Shown in pieces: positions 1 through 8,594 of a stretch of DNA of 64,000 nucleotides. Under the pieces are notes generated by a model, which worked only from the letters and a program-made list of their open reading frames with translations, was not told the origin of the DNA and searched no databases. This stretch comes from an uncultured Macellibacteroides sp. (lineage in GTDB: Bacteria > Bacteroidota > Bacteroidia > Bacteroidales > Tannerellaceae), in the NCBI RefSeq assembly GCF_963667135.1, contig NZ_OY762974.1, forward strand, positions 1,178,001 to 1,242,000, written 5' to 3'. Numbering within the stretch: the first letter of the stretch is position 1; the number at the start of each line of letters is the position of its first letter. The translations under genes were made by a program, and so were the position numbers.

Positions 1-100
1 TTTCATCGGCCTTCCACAAAGCGAGTGCTGACCTATCTTCGTCTGAGATCTCCTGCTTTAGTTCTTTAATTATTAATTCCCAAGGTATATTATTTTTCAT
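1..100 (-). CDS. FecR-family anti-sigma factor, N-terminal fragment (runs off window)
   Basis: A reverse-strand frame begins at the ATG at 98-100 and stays open to the window edge, so only about 33 N-terminal residues are visible. They include W7-E-L-I, an acidic helix (KQEISDED) and a following ALxxWKADE segment. This resembles the cytoplasmic sigma-binding N-terminus of FecR-type anti-sigma factors, which normally continue into a transmembrane helix and a periplasmic FecR domain. It lies downstream of a sigma factor gene on the same strand, as expected for such a pair, but a DUF6057 gene sits in between. The family call rests on a short fragment and on context. Confidence 0.55.
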   Translation of the reverse strand, partial: MKNNIPWELIIKELKQEISDEDRSALALWKADE

Positions 101-170
101 ACTTTCTATTTAATAAAAGTGAGACGCATAAAGAGTGTGTTACCCCTAAAAAGGATTAAAAAAAATATTA

Positions 171-1919
171 TTATTTTAATAGAAGATAATACCAATAGGT
201 ATTCCCATAGTTAGAAGCCATCTGTTCCGGCAGGTCCGACCTATCGGAATTGGCTGTAAAGTCATGTTCAAACAAATTATACCGATGTTCTGTTTCTCCG
301 CTCATTCCATGTTGAATCCAGTATTTACGATCATTGGGAGAGAGAAAAACAATGGCTTCCTGGTGGCTTTCCGATAATTGAGGCCATATCTTTGTTGGAT
401 AATATCTTTCCACAAGTCCTTTGAAATGGGCCAGGTCTTTATTTGAAAGATAAAATGCAGCCAAATATTGGATGGCTGTCTGATTGTCGGGATTATTTAG
501 CGCAAGTAGCTCCAACTCTTCGATCAGGTTGGCCGACACTGCAATGCCGGCCGGACCGTTCAGGCCTTTCCTCTTACCACCAAGCAACGGATCCTTAGCA
601 ACAGCTAAATCATTATAAAGAAAGCGACGGTGTTCTTTCGCCCATGTTTTATAAAAAATAGTTTGCTCCAACAATCTAATATATTTTTCGGCCACCGGAT
701 AGGTGCCGAAAATGAGGTTTGTTTCTACCAACCGCTTTAATAAACGGCCGCTTCCACAATTAACAGAACTGACATACCCTTCAAAAGCATACTTCTGCGA
801 AGAGGCTATGTCGCCTATGCAAAAATAAATATCACTAAGCTGCATGGCTGCACTAATAGAATTATCCCACTGGGCTATCAGCGATTTAACCCCACGCTGG
901 TCGTAATTAAACATCTCGTCGCCTAACTTTTGTTGCTTTGCCAACGCATAGTTTACAAGATTCATTTTTGTATTCATACTGTGTTGATCCAGTTTAACAT
1001 CTAACAGTTTATCCCATTGCCCTGCATATGCGTAGTAACTCATCCTTCTTTCCTGGAGCGACTCTTTTAATCCATACTTGCTAATTAAGCAAATGGCAAT
1101 GCCTGCCAGCAACAGTAATTGGGGTAAAACAACAGACCATTTAAATTTTCCGTCCTGTATTTTTCTTCTACTACATATATAATGTGCAACAATCATACAA
1201 GACGGCCAGGCTATCCAGAAAAAATAGGCTTTGTTGCCATGAATCAACGGATCGGCGTAAGCATCTGGAAGGAAAGCAAAACGAAATTCGCCCGTCAGAG
1301 AGAAATTAAGACTTAACAGTCCGAGCAGAAGAACTTCAGCCACCAACAAAAGAGAAATATACGAACGCGGTTGTTTATTTAAATATTCTCTTAACGCAAT
1401 ACATACGGCTAACAAACCACTAACCGGACCTGCCATATAATAAAGAAGCAGAAGCAAAAAAACCGCAGTAAGCAGGCGAGTACGGTAATCGCGTATTTTT
1501 CCATATACCAAAAAGGTAAGCAACCCAAAAAGATAAGCCACTATGCCTTGTAAGAAATAAACAGGGTCAATCACAATGGGGAAAAAAGCAACCGCTGGCA
1601 GCAGACAAAACAAATAAATTTCATGGAGAGGTTTTAATTGCCAAAGAGCTAACCGCATTACAATACTAACACTTGTAAGTAACAGAGAAACAATAACCGC
1701 TCCGCCCCAAGGAAGAATAAAGAATTGGACTAAAAATCTGGAAAGATAAAGCGAGACTCCTCCAATTTGTCCAACAGCATCAACAGCGGCCAATTTATTA
1801 AACAGCAACAGCTGCAAGTGTTCCATGTAATAAAACTGGTAGCTATAGTTGAACTGCAGAAACAACACAAATAGGCAAAATATCAACAACCAGAAGATAA
1901 TTTCCTTATTTTTCATCAC
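171..1919 (-). CDS. DUF6057 family multi-pass membrane protein
   Basis: This 582-residue protein starts with a hydrophobic segment directly after MMKNKE and has roughly ten predicted membrane segments in its first 285 residues. A soluble C-terminal half (about 290-582) follows, rich in helices that look like TPR-type repeats. It resembles the DUF6057 family of Bacteroidetes, whose function is unknown. The gene lies on the same strand as, and between, a sigma factor gene (ending at 2087) and a FecR-like anti-sigma gene (starting at 100), with 70-170 bp gaps. Co-regulation with the sigma/anti-sigma pair is an inference. A second ATG (codon 2) is an equally good start. Confidence 0.7.
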   Translation of the reverse strand: MMKNKEIIFWLLIFCLFVLFLQFNYSYQFYYMEHLQLLLFNKLAAVDAVGQIGGVSLYLSRFLVQFFILPWGGAVIVSLLLTSVSIVMRLALWQLKPLHEIYLFCLLPAVAFFPIVIDPVYFLQGIVAYLFGLLTFLVYGKIRDYRTRLLTAVFLLLLLYYMAGPVSGLLAVCIALREYLNKQPRSYISLLLVAEVLLLGLLSLNFSLTGEFRFAFLPDAYADPLIHGNKAYFFWIAWPSCMIVAHYICSRRKIQDGKFKWSVVLPQLLLLAGIAICLISKYGLKESLQERRMSYYAYAGQWDKLLDVKLDQHSMNTKMNLVNYALAKQQKLGDEMFNYDQRGVKSLIAQWDNSISAAMQLSDIYFCIGDIASSQKYAFEGYVSSVNCGSGRLLKRLVETNLIFGTYPVAEKYIRLLEQTIFYKTWAKEHRRFLYNDLAVAKDPLLGGKRKGLNGPAGIAVSANLIEELELLALNNPDNQTAIQYLAAFYLSNKDLAHFKGLVERYYPTKIWPQLSESHQEAIVFLSPNDRKYWIQHGMSGETEHRYNLFEHDFTANSDRSDLPEQMASNYGNTYWYYLLLK

Positions 1920-2086
1920 GATTAATGTTTAATTTGGTTTACATCCTATGACTCACTAAGGGAGCGTATCCCCTAACCCAGTTCCTCATTTATTGAAAAT
2001 AAATAGTGGATTGAATTCAAAAAGAAAATAAGTTGCAGCTTGCAGCTTACTTATGTGCAGTTAGTAAATAGGAATAAAAAAAAGGT

Positions 2087-2634
2087 TTACCACAAATAGG
2101 AGTATTGGTCTCCTAGAAAAGCTTTGATTTTACGTAGAGCAATTGTTATCTGACCTTCAACCGTCTTGACAGATATACCAAGTTCTTCAGCAATTTCTTT
2201 GTTGGTAAGGTTTTCATTGCGACTTTTACTGAAAATTTCACGGCATTTTTCGGGCAGTAAAGAAACCGCCTCTTCAACCAATCGATATAACTCGTTGAAC
2301 TCGACCTGACTGTCTTCGCCGATAATCAAATGATTGTGCATTTCATCAATGGCGACCGTATCCTTCTTATCTCTGATATATGTAAAGGCGTTATTTTTGG
2401 CGGCCTGAAAAGATAGGCTTTCAGCGTGATTTTTATTTGCAGTGTTTTACGGTTTTCCCAGATAAATGAAAAAAGATCCATAACCAGTTCTTCTGCGATA
2501 TCAAAGTCATGAATATAGAAGCTCACAAAATGACTTAGAGGATCTATGTATTTATAGAACACCTGCTTGAAAGCCAATTGATCATCTTGCTTAATCAGCT
2601 TTAATAATAATATGTCGTCATTTTGCACTTCCAT
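2087..2634 (-). pseudogene. ECF sigma-70 factor gene with a one-base frameshift
   Basis: The upstream frame (from ATG 2634) encodes sigma region 2 (LAFKQVFYKYIDPL, EELVMDLFSFIWE). The frame then changes at about 2401-2407, and region 4 continues in another frame (LVEEAVSLLPEKCREIF, NKEIAEELGISVKTVEGQI). Restoring one base in the reverse-strand string AGGCCGCC gives an uninterrupted protein of about 182 residues, the normal size for a Bacteroidetes ECF sigma factor. As written, the first frame ends without region 4. It probably drove the DUF6057-FecR genes downstream. The choices are a real inactivating deletion or a sequencing/assembly error; the otherwise intact second half suggests a recent event or an error. 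An in-frame ATG at 2341 could at most give an 84-residue region-4 fragment. Confidence 0.8.
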
Positions 2635-3124
2635 GATGTCCCCGCGGTAAAAGTACATAAAATAATACAATCTTAGCCTTTTTATCCTACTTATACAAAC
2701 ACGCCGAATGTTATCATTTAGAAATGAGCAAGAATGTTTCAAAATCAAACTTGGACTGGAATACTACTGAGACGCCGTTGAAACACAAACTTAAATCTTG
2801 ATATTAAGTAACTTAGTAGCATTTTGCAAAACGAGATGCAGCTCGGTAGAAGTACATACGACGTTCCTCAAACATTAAGCATCCCACAGACTGATAAAAC
2901 TCATCTTCGAGATATCTTTAACAAACCTAAATTTCTTAATGACATAATACAATTTTTATTTAAAAATCCAAGTTTGTTTGATTTTTAACAACGCACAAAT
3001 TTTAATGGGGATTTGTGATATAATATATAAAAAACCAAGCCTATACAATAATCTATAAATCAATCTCGTTATCAAATACGTTTATTAAATATGTACTATT
3101 AATTTGTTATTAAAAAATTTAGTT
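2635..3124. other. AT-rich intergenic region, no gene recognised
   Basis: This stretch of about 490 bp lies between the divergent sigma factor gene and the small secreted protein gene. It is AT-rich and has many stops in all frames. It probably carries the promoters of both genes, but I could not find a clean TAnnTTTG box with a matching -33 element for either. No tRNA, terminator hairpin or repeat was seen. Confidence 0.5.
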
Positions 3125-3527
3125 ATGAAATTACATCGAAATTTTGCAAAATTAGGTTTATTTATTTTTGTTTTTTGCAGTAACATTACTTGCATCTAAC
3201 AGGATTTATGGTCAACAACTCGTTCAAATGTCTGATTGGAATAAATCGCTAATTAAAACAGTATCAATTGATTGGTCGTCAGGAGGACCTGGGTTAAAAA
3301 TTGAATTGAGGCATGCAACAAATTTAAGGATTGACTATCTTACCGAAGATGGAGGAACTCCATATTATAATCCAGTTCCATATGTAAGATCATCTGATGG
3401 CTATGTTTATGTGCCTTTATTGTATAGTAGACGTTTTAGAATAAGTGCAACCTACGAGTATACTGAATCATATCAAGAAAATATAACAAACTATTACGAT
3501 CAAGTGTTATTTGTTTTTATCTACTAA
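3125..3527 (+). CDS. Small secreted protein of unknown function; signal peptide and body in different frames
   Basis: The body of the protein (QQLVQMSDWNKSLIKTV onward, ending FVFIY) is read from about 3168 and could begin at a TTG there. However, an ATG at 3125 opens a typical signal peptide start (MKLHRNFAKLGLFIF) in another frame that stops at 3197-3199. Removing one T from the six-T run at 3171-3176 joins them into a protein of about 133 residues with a complete signal peptide ending near IYGQQ. The mature part is short, probably beta-rich (alternating polar and aromatic residues), and matches no family I recognise. The break may be a sequencing error, a disabling mutation or homopolymer slippage. 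A long hairpin follows 20 bp after the stop. Confidence 0.5.
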
Positions 3528-3547
3528 TATCTAACATTTTAGCATAT

Positions 3548-3584
3548 AGTCCGATATCGACTAATAATTAGTTGATATCGGACT
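3548..3584 (+). terminator. Long hairpin after the small secreted gene
   Basis: AGTCCGATATCGACTAA pairs with TTAGTTGATATCGGACT across a 3-nt loop: 17 pairs, one of them G-T. It starts 20 bp after the stop at 3527. Only a weak T tract follows, so it is either a terminator or an mRNA 3'-end stabiliser. Confidence 0.5.
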
Positions 3585-4168
3585 TACAAAGTCTAATTTT
3601 AGCAAACATTAATCGCTCATTAAACAAGAGGTTATATTGTTGAATATTAACGGATTCAACTTTATTCTTGTAATATAAACATAATTACCTTCAATAACAA
3701 TACCCTTTCAGTAAAAGAACTTTTGTAAAGCTTTTCATAACAATTTAAGAGATGACAAACAATTTTCGGGATTAACCCAGTACCATGCCAGAAGTCGATA
3801 AAACTCAAGTTTAATTTTAATGCTTTGCCAACAGCCATAAAATCAGCAAAAGTCGTTGCAAAAGAAAGGGGTATTGAATATTCAAATTAATCCACTAAAG
3901 ATTTAACTTACAACTCATTACTGCCTTATAATTGATCCTCGAGTCTGGAATTAAGCCAAACAAAAATAAATGACAAACTTTTCAAAAAACTCAGTGAGTT
4001 AGCGGCTATAGTCCCTCAGCTCGTCTGGAAAACTAGTAACGAACTATTGACAATAATATGCAGCACTTAAAACTATATGAAATAAATACGAAGCCTATTT
4101 TCCATTTGATTTCTGAATAGCTGAATATTATTTACAAAGAGAATTTATATAATACTCCTTTTGTGTAT

Positions 4169-4176
4169 TATATTTG
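4169..4176 (+). promoter_or_regulatory. Putative -7 box (TATATTTG) of the M60 lipoprotein gene
   Basis: TATATTTG matches the Bacteroidetes -7 consensus TAnnTTTG and would give a leader of about 100 nt. A 9-bp hairpin in that leader (4212-4242, arms GGGGAATCT and AGATTCCTC) could affect translation. No clear -33 TTTG at the usual spacing was seen. Confidence 0.4.
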
Positions 4177-4283
4177 CAAACCGGGTAAGCCAACCCGTTC
4201 TATCTTTTTTCGGGGAATCTTTCCAAAGCGGGGAGATTCCTCAATGAGGATTTGACGCTAAATCTAATAACGAAACACATTAC

Positions 4284-7034
4284 ATGAAAAAATTCTTGCC
4301 ATTTATTATCTCCCTTCTGCTCTTGATTGGATGTAGTGATGATTCTCCGGAGGGGATTCAGACCTTTGAAATTACCGATGAGTCCGTAGATTTCTCTGCT
4401 GATGCGCAGGGGAAAGAAATCCTTATCACAACAAACCTTTCCGAATGGGAATCATACGTTGATGCTTCCGGAACGGAATGGTGCACAGTTAGTCCGGTTG
4501 TAAACGGAAATAAAAAAGCAATCATTGTTCAGGTAGAAGAAAACAAAGAGTGGGATGTCCGTTCCACTACCATCCAACTAAAAGGTGCTGGTATCCTTCA
4601 CTCCATCAAAATTAGTCAACTGGGTGTTAAACCAACTATATTGGTGTCGCCCGATAGGTTTGCTCCCGGTTTTATCGGCGAACAAATTGAATTGAAAATT
4701 ACGGCAAACGTATCATTTAATCTGATTGACTCTCTCGATTGGGTAAATGCGGCGCCTACTTTAAGGTCGGCGGAAATGAGTACAACCACGGTTAGATATG
4801 TGGTTTCGCGTAATGCAAGCAAGGAGGCTCGCACGGGTTTTATTTATATCAGAGAAAAAGATAATAAAGCGAATGCTCAGGTAACCATTATCCAGGCAGG
4901 CGAAGGCGATTACCAGCCTTCTACCGAAAATGCGATAAACGATGATATTAAATTAGCGGTTGCTTCGGCCGAAGCTTCTTCTTTTCAGAGCGGATCGGAG
5001 CTGGTCAAGTCCATCGACAATGACAAGTCTACTATCTATCATTCCAATTGGAGCAATACGGCTGCCAATTACTTTCCTATTACGCTTACCTATAATCTGA
5101 AAGAGGCTTCCGACTTAGATTATCTGATTTACTATCCCCGCACTTCCGGCTCAAACGGACACTTTAAGGAAGTGGAAATCCAGGTAAAGAAATACGGACA
5201 AAACATGTTTGAGAAGTTGCTGGATTACGATTTTAAAGGAAGTGGTTCTGCTACCCGGATCGGATTCGATCAAAGTATCAGGGGGGTTGCTTCTGTCCGG
5301 TTTATCGTAAAGTCGGGCGTTGGAGACGGACAGGGTTTTGCGGCTTGTGCCGAGATGGAGTTCTACAGAAAGAATCCAGATAATTTCGATTCGGCTGTAC
5401 TATTTACCGATGAATCCTGCTCCGAATTGAAAGCAGGTATTACAGAGGCTGATATCCAGGCAGTATCCAATCCATTCTTTAAAAACATGGCTTACTACAT
5501 GTTAAGGGGGATTTATCCGCGGGAATTCAGGATCCAGCAGTATAAAGCTTATCCTGATCCGAATACATTAGCAGCATCCAATAAAACAAATCCGTACAGC
5601 TTACTTGACAATCCAACCGGAATAAGTGTTGCTGCATACGACACCTTAATAGTGTGTGTTGGCGAAACGCACAATCAGTCCCTGAGTCTGAAAGTCCAGA
5701 ATCTGAATAAGGCGGGTGGCGACGGATACAATGACGGATCTTCCTCCTACCCGCTGGTAAAGGGTATCAACAAAATTGTGCCTGCAAACAGAGGATTGAT
5801 TTATGTGATGTACCATACAAAAGAGTATGCTTCGGTTCAACCTGTTACCATTCACTTTGCTTCGGGGAAAGTTAACGGATATTTCGATGTAAAAAAACAT
5901 ACGGCCGGTCAATGGAGTACGTTGCTGAATAATGCGGTGGACGATTACTTTGATGTACTGGGCGAATATGCACACCTTACTTTTCCGGTTTATCAGTTTA
6001 AAAACAATACACCCGATGGTAAAATGCTGATCGATGTATATGACGACATTACACGTTTGGAACAAGAATTCATGGGTTTGGCTAAATACGACCGAATGAA
6101 CCCGAACCGAATGTACCTGCATGTTATTTATACATCGTATATGTATGCCACAAATAACCGGACGGCTTACAACAATACCACGCTTGGTGAGCTTACCAAT
6201 GCAAGTAAAGTAAGGAGTTCTTCCATATGGGGACCTGCGCACGAGATTGGTCATGTAAACCAAACCCGGCCGGGACTTAAATGGCATGGCATGACGGAGG
6301 TGAGTAATAATATTTATTCGTTGTTTGTGCAGACAAGCTTCGGTAACACGTCGCGTTTGCAGGGTGAGGATATGAGTGGTGAAGGGTATACCAACCGGTA
6401 CGAAAAGGCAATGAGCAATATGATTGCAAAAAAACTGGCTCATGCCCGTGAATCGGATGTATTCTGTAAATTGGTTCCTTTCTGGCAGTTACAACTTTAC
6501 ATGAGCAATGTGCTGGGAAAAACCGATTTTTATAAAGATGTGCATGAAACCGTACGCACCTCAGCCAATCAGTCGACCGACGGTTTAAGTCAGCTCGAAT
6601 TCACTAAGATTTGCTGCAACGTTGCAAAGCTGGATCTGACTGATTTCTTTTTGAAATGGGGATTACTTTCGGCTGTCGATTATACATTCGACGACTATGG
6701 TGAAAAGCGTTTTCTTATTACTGAAAGTCAGGCTCAGCAAACGATAGATGCCATCAAAGCCATGAACTATCCAAAACCGGCCCATGCTTTGGAGTACATA
6801 ACGGATCTTTCGGTTGCCACATTCAAAACGAATGGGGCCATTCAAAAGGGAAGTGTTTCCAAAACAGGTCTGCAGCTCAGTTTTACAAACTGGAAGAATG
6901 TAGTAGCCTTCGAGGTGTATAACAATTCGGAGTTAGTGTTTATATCTCCGGCTTCGTCATTCACGTCAAAGAGCCCTTTCACACAAGTGTATGCAGTAGC
7001 GGCCAATGGCACAAAGGTGAAAGTAGATTGGTAA
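4284..7034 (+). CDS. Surface lipoprotein with BACON, F5/8C and M60-like metallopeptidase domains
   Basis: The protein has 916 residues. A lipoprotein signal ends LLLLIGC17, and the acidic residues after the cysteine (SDD) resemble the Bacteroidetes surface-export signal. Two BACON-type beta domains (about 25-112 and 113-206) are followed by a discoidin-like F5/8C domain (about 222-362). The M60-like (enhancin) peptidase region then covers roughly 380-800. Its zinc motif is H653-E-I-G-H657, with a further glutamate at E672 (HGMTE), the expected HExxH plus downstream E pattern. M60 proteins cleave mucin-type O-glycoproteins; BACON and F5/8C modules usually bind glycans. It stands alone, with a terminator after the stop. 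A host or dietary glycoprotein target is inferred. Confidence 0.88.
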   Translation: MKKFLPFIISLLLLIGCSDDSPEGIQTFEITDESVDFSADAQGKEILITTNLSEWESYVDASGTEWCTVSPVVNGNKKAIIVQVEENKEWDVRSTTIQLKGAGILHSIKISQLGVKPTILVSPDRFAPGFIGEQIELKITANVSFNLIDSLDWVNAAPTLRSAEMSTTTVRYVVSRNASKEARTGFIYIREKDNKANAQVTIIQAGEGDYQPSTENAINDDIKLAVASAEASSFQSGSELVKSIDNDKSTIYHSNWSNTAANYFPITLTYNLKEASDLDYLIYYPRTSGSNGHFKEVEIQVKKYGQNMFEKLLDYDFKGSGSATRIGFDQSIRGVASVRFIVKSGVGDGQGFAACAEMEFYRKNPDNFDSAVLFTDESCSELKAGITEADIQAVSNPFFKNMAYYMLRGIYPREFRIQQYKAYPDPNTLAASNKTNPYSLLDNPTGISVAAYDTLIVCVGETHNQSLSLKVQNLNKAGGDGYNDGSSSYPLVKGINKIVPANRGLIYVMYHTKEYASVQPVTIHFASGKVNGYFDVKKHTAGQWSTLLNNAVDDYFDVLGEYAHLTFPVYQFKNNTPDGKMLIDVYDDITRLEQEFMGLAKYDRMNPNRMYLHVIYTSYMYATNNRTAYNNTTLGELTNASKVRSSSIWGPAHEIGHVNQTRPGLKWHGMTEVSNNIYSLFVQTSFGNTSRLQGEDMSGEGYTNRYEKAMSNMIAKKLAHARESDVFCKLVPFWQLQLYMSNVLGKTDFYKDVHETVRTSANQSTDGLSQLEFTKICCNVAKLDLTDFFLKWGLLSAVDYTFDDYGEKRFLITESQAQQTIDAIKAMNYPKPAHALEYITDLSVATFKTNGAIQKGSVSKTGLQLSFTNWKNVVAFEVYNNSELVFISPASSFTSKSPFTQVYAVAANGTKVKVDW

Positions 7035-7043
7035 GTAGTTGGA

Positions 7044-7087
7044 GAAGGCCCTGCAAATTGGACATTTAAGCAGGGCCTTCTTCTTAT
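7044..7087. terminator. Bidirectional terminator between the M60 gene and uxaA
   Basis: GAAGGCCCTGC (7044-7054) pairs perfectly with GCAGGGCCTTC (7070-7080), and a T-rich tail follows on the plus strand. The two flanking genes converge here, so it may serve both. Confidence 0.85.
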
Positions 7088-7106
7088 ATTGATTATATAA
7101 ACCTAT

Positions 7107-8594
7107 TTACAATGTAACTCCTGTTTTAAAAATAGCTATTTCTCTATAGTTCTTCTTTTCATTGTTTACCTGTGTACCACTTGCCACACCGATAATAAAC
7201 TGAATAAAACGCTCCATCAACATATCCATCAATTCATCTTCGACCAATGTTCCGGCATTAAAATCTATCCAGCCCGGTTTCTGATTGGCCAAATTACTAT
7301 TTGTTGATATTTTAACAGTAGGAACAAATGTACCAAAAGGCGTACCGCGTCCGGTGGTAAACAACACCAAATGACAACCGGCAGAAGCCAATGCAGTACT
7401 GGCAACCAAGTCGTTACCAGGAGAGCTCAACAGGTTCAAGCCTTTCGTTTTTAACCGATCGCCGTACATCAACACATCTTGCACTGCCGAAGCTCCGGAT
7501 TTCTGTGTGCAACCCAACGACTTTTCTTCCAAGGTAGAAATACCTCCCGCCTTATTGCCCGGTGATGGGTTTTCATATACCGGTTGTTTGTTAGCCATAA
7601 AGTATTCCTTAAAATCATTAATCAGTTGCACCGTTTTATCAAACATAACTGCAGACTGACAACGATTCATTAGCAATGTTTCCGCTCCAAACATTTCCGG
7701 AACTTCCGTCAAAACGGTCGTTCCACCCTGCACTATCAGAAAGTCAGAGAAGAATCCCAGCAATGGATTTGCTGTAATACCAGAAAATCCATCCGAACCG
7801 CCACATTTCAATCCCACTTTCAATTCACTAAGAGGAATCTCGGTGCGCTCGTCAGCCGATGCTATAGCATACAATTCGCGTAGGATCTTCATCCCCGTTT
7901 GCTGTTCATCGTCTACCTTCTGCGTAACCAAAAATCGCACACGGTCGGAGTCGTATTCTCCCAGGAACTCACGGAATGCATCCGGCTGATTATTTTCGCA
8001 GCCTAATCCAACAATAAGTACAGCTCCTACATTGGGATGATGCACCATATCGCGAAGAATCTTCCGGGTATTCTCATGGTCCTCGCCCAACTGAGAACAA
8101 CCATAGTTATGAGGAAAAGCCGCAATGGCATCCACTCCCTGGCAATTAGTTTCTACACGAAGCTCTCCGGCCAGGTTATTTACAATACCATTCACGCAAC
8201 CAACCGTTGGAATAATCCAAATTTCATTACGGACCCCTACTTCTCCATTCTTCCGGCGATAGCCTTTGAAGGTTAAATCCCGCTTGCTACCCAATGGCGG
8301 GATAGTTGCCGGATGCCACTTATATTCCAGCAATCCACTTAAATTCGTTTTTATATTCTTCTCGTTAACCCAAGCACCGGAATCAATGCTTTCGCAGGCA
8401 TGACCAATAGGGCAACCATATTTAATAATCTGATCGCCGGCCGATAAATCCTGAAGGGCTGCTTTATGACCTGCCGGAATATCAGACACCAAAACAATAT
8501 TTCTGCCATCTATCTCTATCGTGGAGCCAGCAACCAACGATTGAATGGCCACCACCACATTGTCGGAGGGATGGATTCTGATATACTTATTCAT
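7107..8594 (-). CDS. uxaA: Altronate dehydratase
   Basis: This 495-residue UxaA-family protein dehydrates D-altronate to 2-keto-3-deoxy-D-gluconate (EC 4.2.1.7). The N-terminal part (about 1-95) is the small SAF-like domain, and the larger UxaA core starts at about 105 (FKGYRRKNGEVGVRNEIWII). The core contains the family's conserved glycine and cysteine-rich stretches (GCENNQPDAF, KCGGSDGFSG, EKSLGCTQKSG). Its start codon overlaps the end of uxaB by 8 bp, so the two are translationally coupled. It is the last gene of the L-galactose operon. No KDG kinase or aldolase is in the window, so the product must be handled elsewhere. Confidence 0.93.
   Translation of the reverse strand: MNKYIRIHPSDNVVVAIQSLVAGSTIEIDGRNIVLVSDIPAGHKAALQDLSAGDQIIKYGCPIGHACESIDSGAWVNEKNIKTNLSGLLEYKWHPATIPPLGSKRDLTFKGYRRKNGEVGVRNEIWIIPTVGCVNGIVNNLAGELRVETNCQGVDAIAAFPHNYGCSQLGEDHENTRKILRDMVHHPNVGAVLIVGLGCENNQPDAFREFLGEYDSDRVRFLVTQKVDDEQQTGMKILRELYAIASADERTEIPLSELKVGLKCGGSDGFSGITANPLLGFFSDFLIVQGGTTVLTEVPEMFGAETLLMNRCQSAVMFDKTVQLINDFKEYFMANKQPVYENPSPGNKAGGISTLEEKSLGCTQKSGASAVQDVLMYGDRLKTKGLNLLSSPGNDLVASTALASAGCHLVLFTTGRGTPFGTFVPTVKISTNSNLANQKPGWIDFNAGTLVEDELMDMLMERFIQFIIGVASGTQVNNEKKNYREIAIFKTGVTL

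Larger units (their letters stand above)
3528..4283. other. Gene-poor region with decayed-looking open stretches
   Basis: About 750 bp separate the small secreted gene from the M60 lipoprotein gene. After the hairpin at 3548-3584, no frame has a convincing start plus ribosome binding site. Two short forward open stretches read like coding remnants: one ends ERGIEYSN before a stop near 3889, the other spans 3936-4070 and has no ATG (it includes KLFKKLSELAAIVPQLVW). I cannot assign them. The last 120 bp hold the probable promoter and leader of the M60 gene. Confidence 0.45.

Noticed and set aside
2031-2061. Short tandem GCAGCTT units before the sigma factor pseudogene
   Set aside because: Only two copies and no further structure; not enough to call a repeat or a binding site.
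3936-4070. An open stretch of 44 codons upstream of the M60 gene
   Set aside because: No ATG, GTG or ribosome binding site, too short, and no recognisable family. It may be a remnant of a lost gene.
5646-6443. A 265-codon reverse-strand open frame inside the M60 gene
   Set aside because: It is antisense to a gene with a clear domain structure and catalytic motif; the residue mix (rich in H, I, R, C) is typical of a shadow frame.
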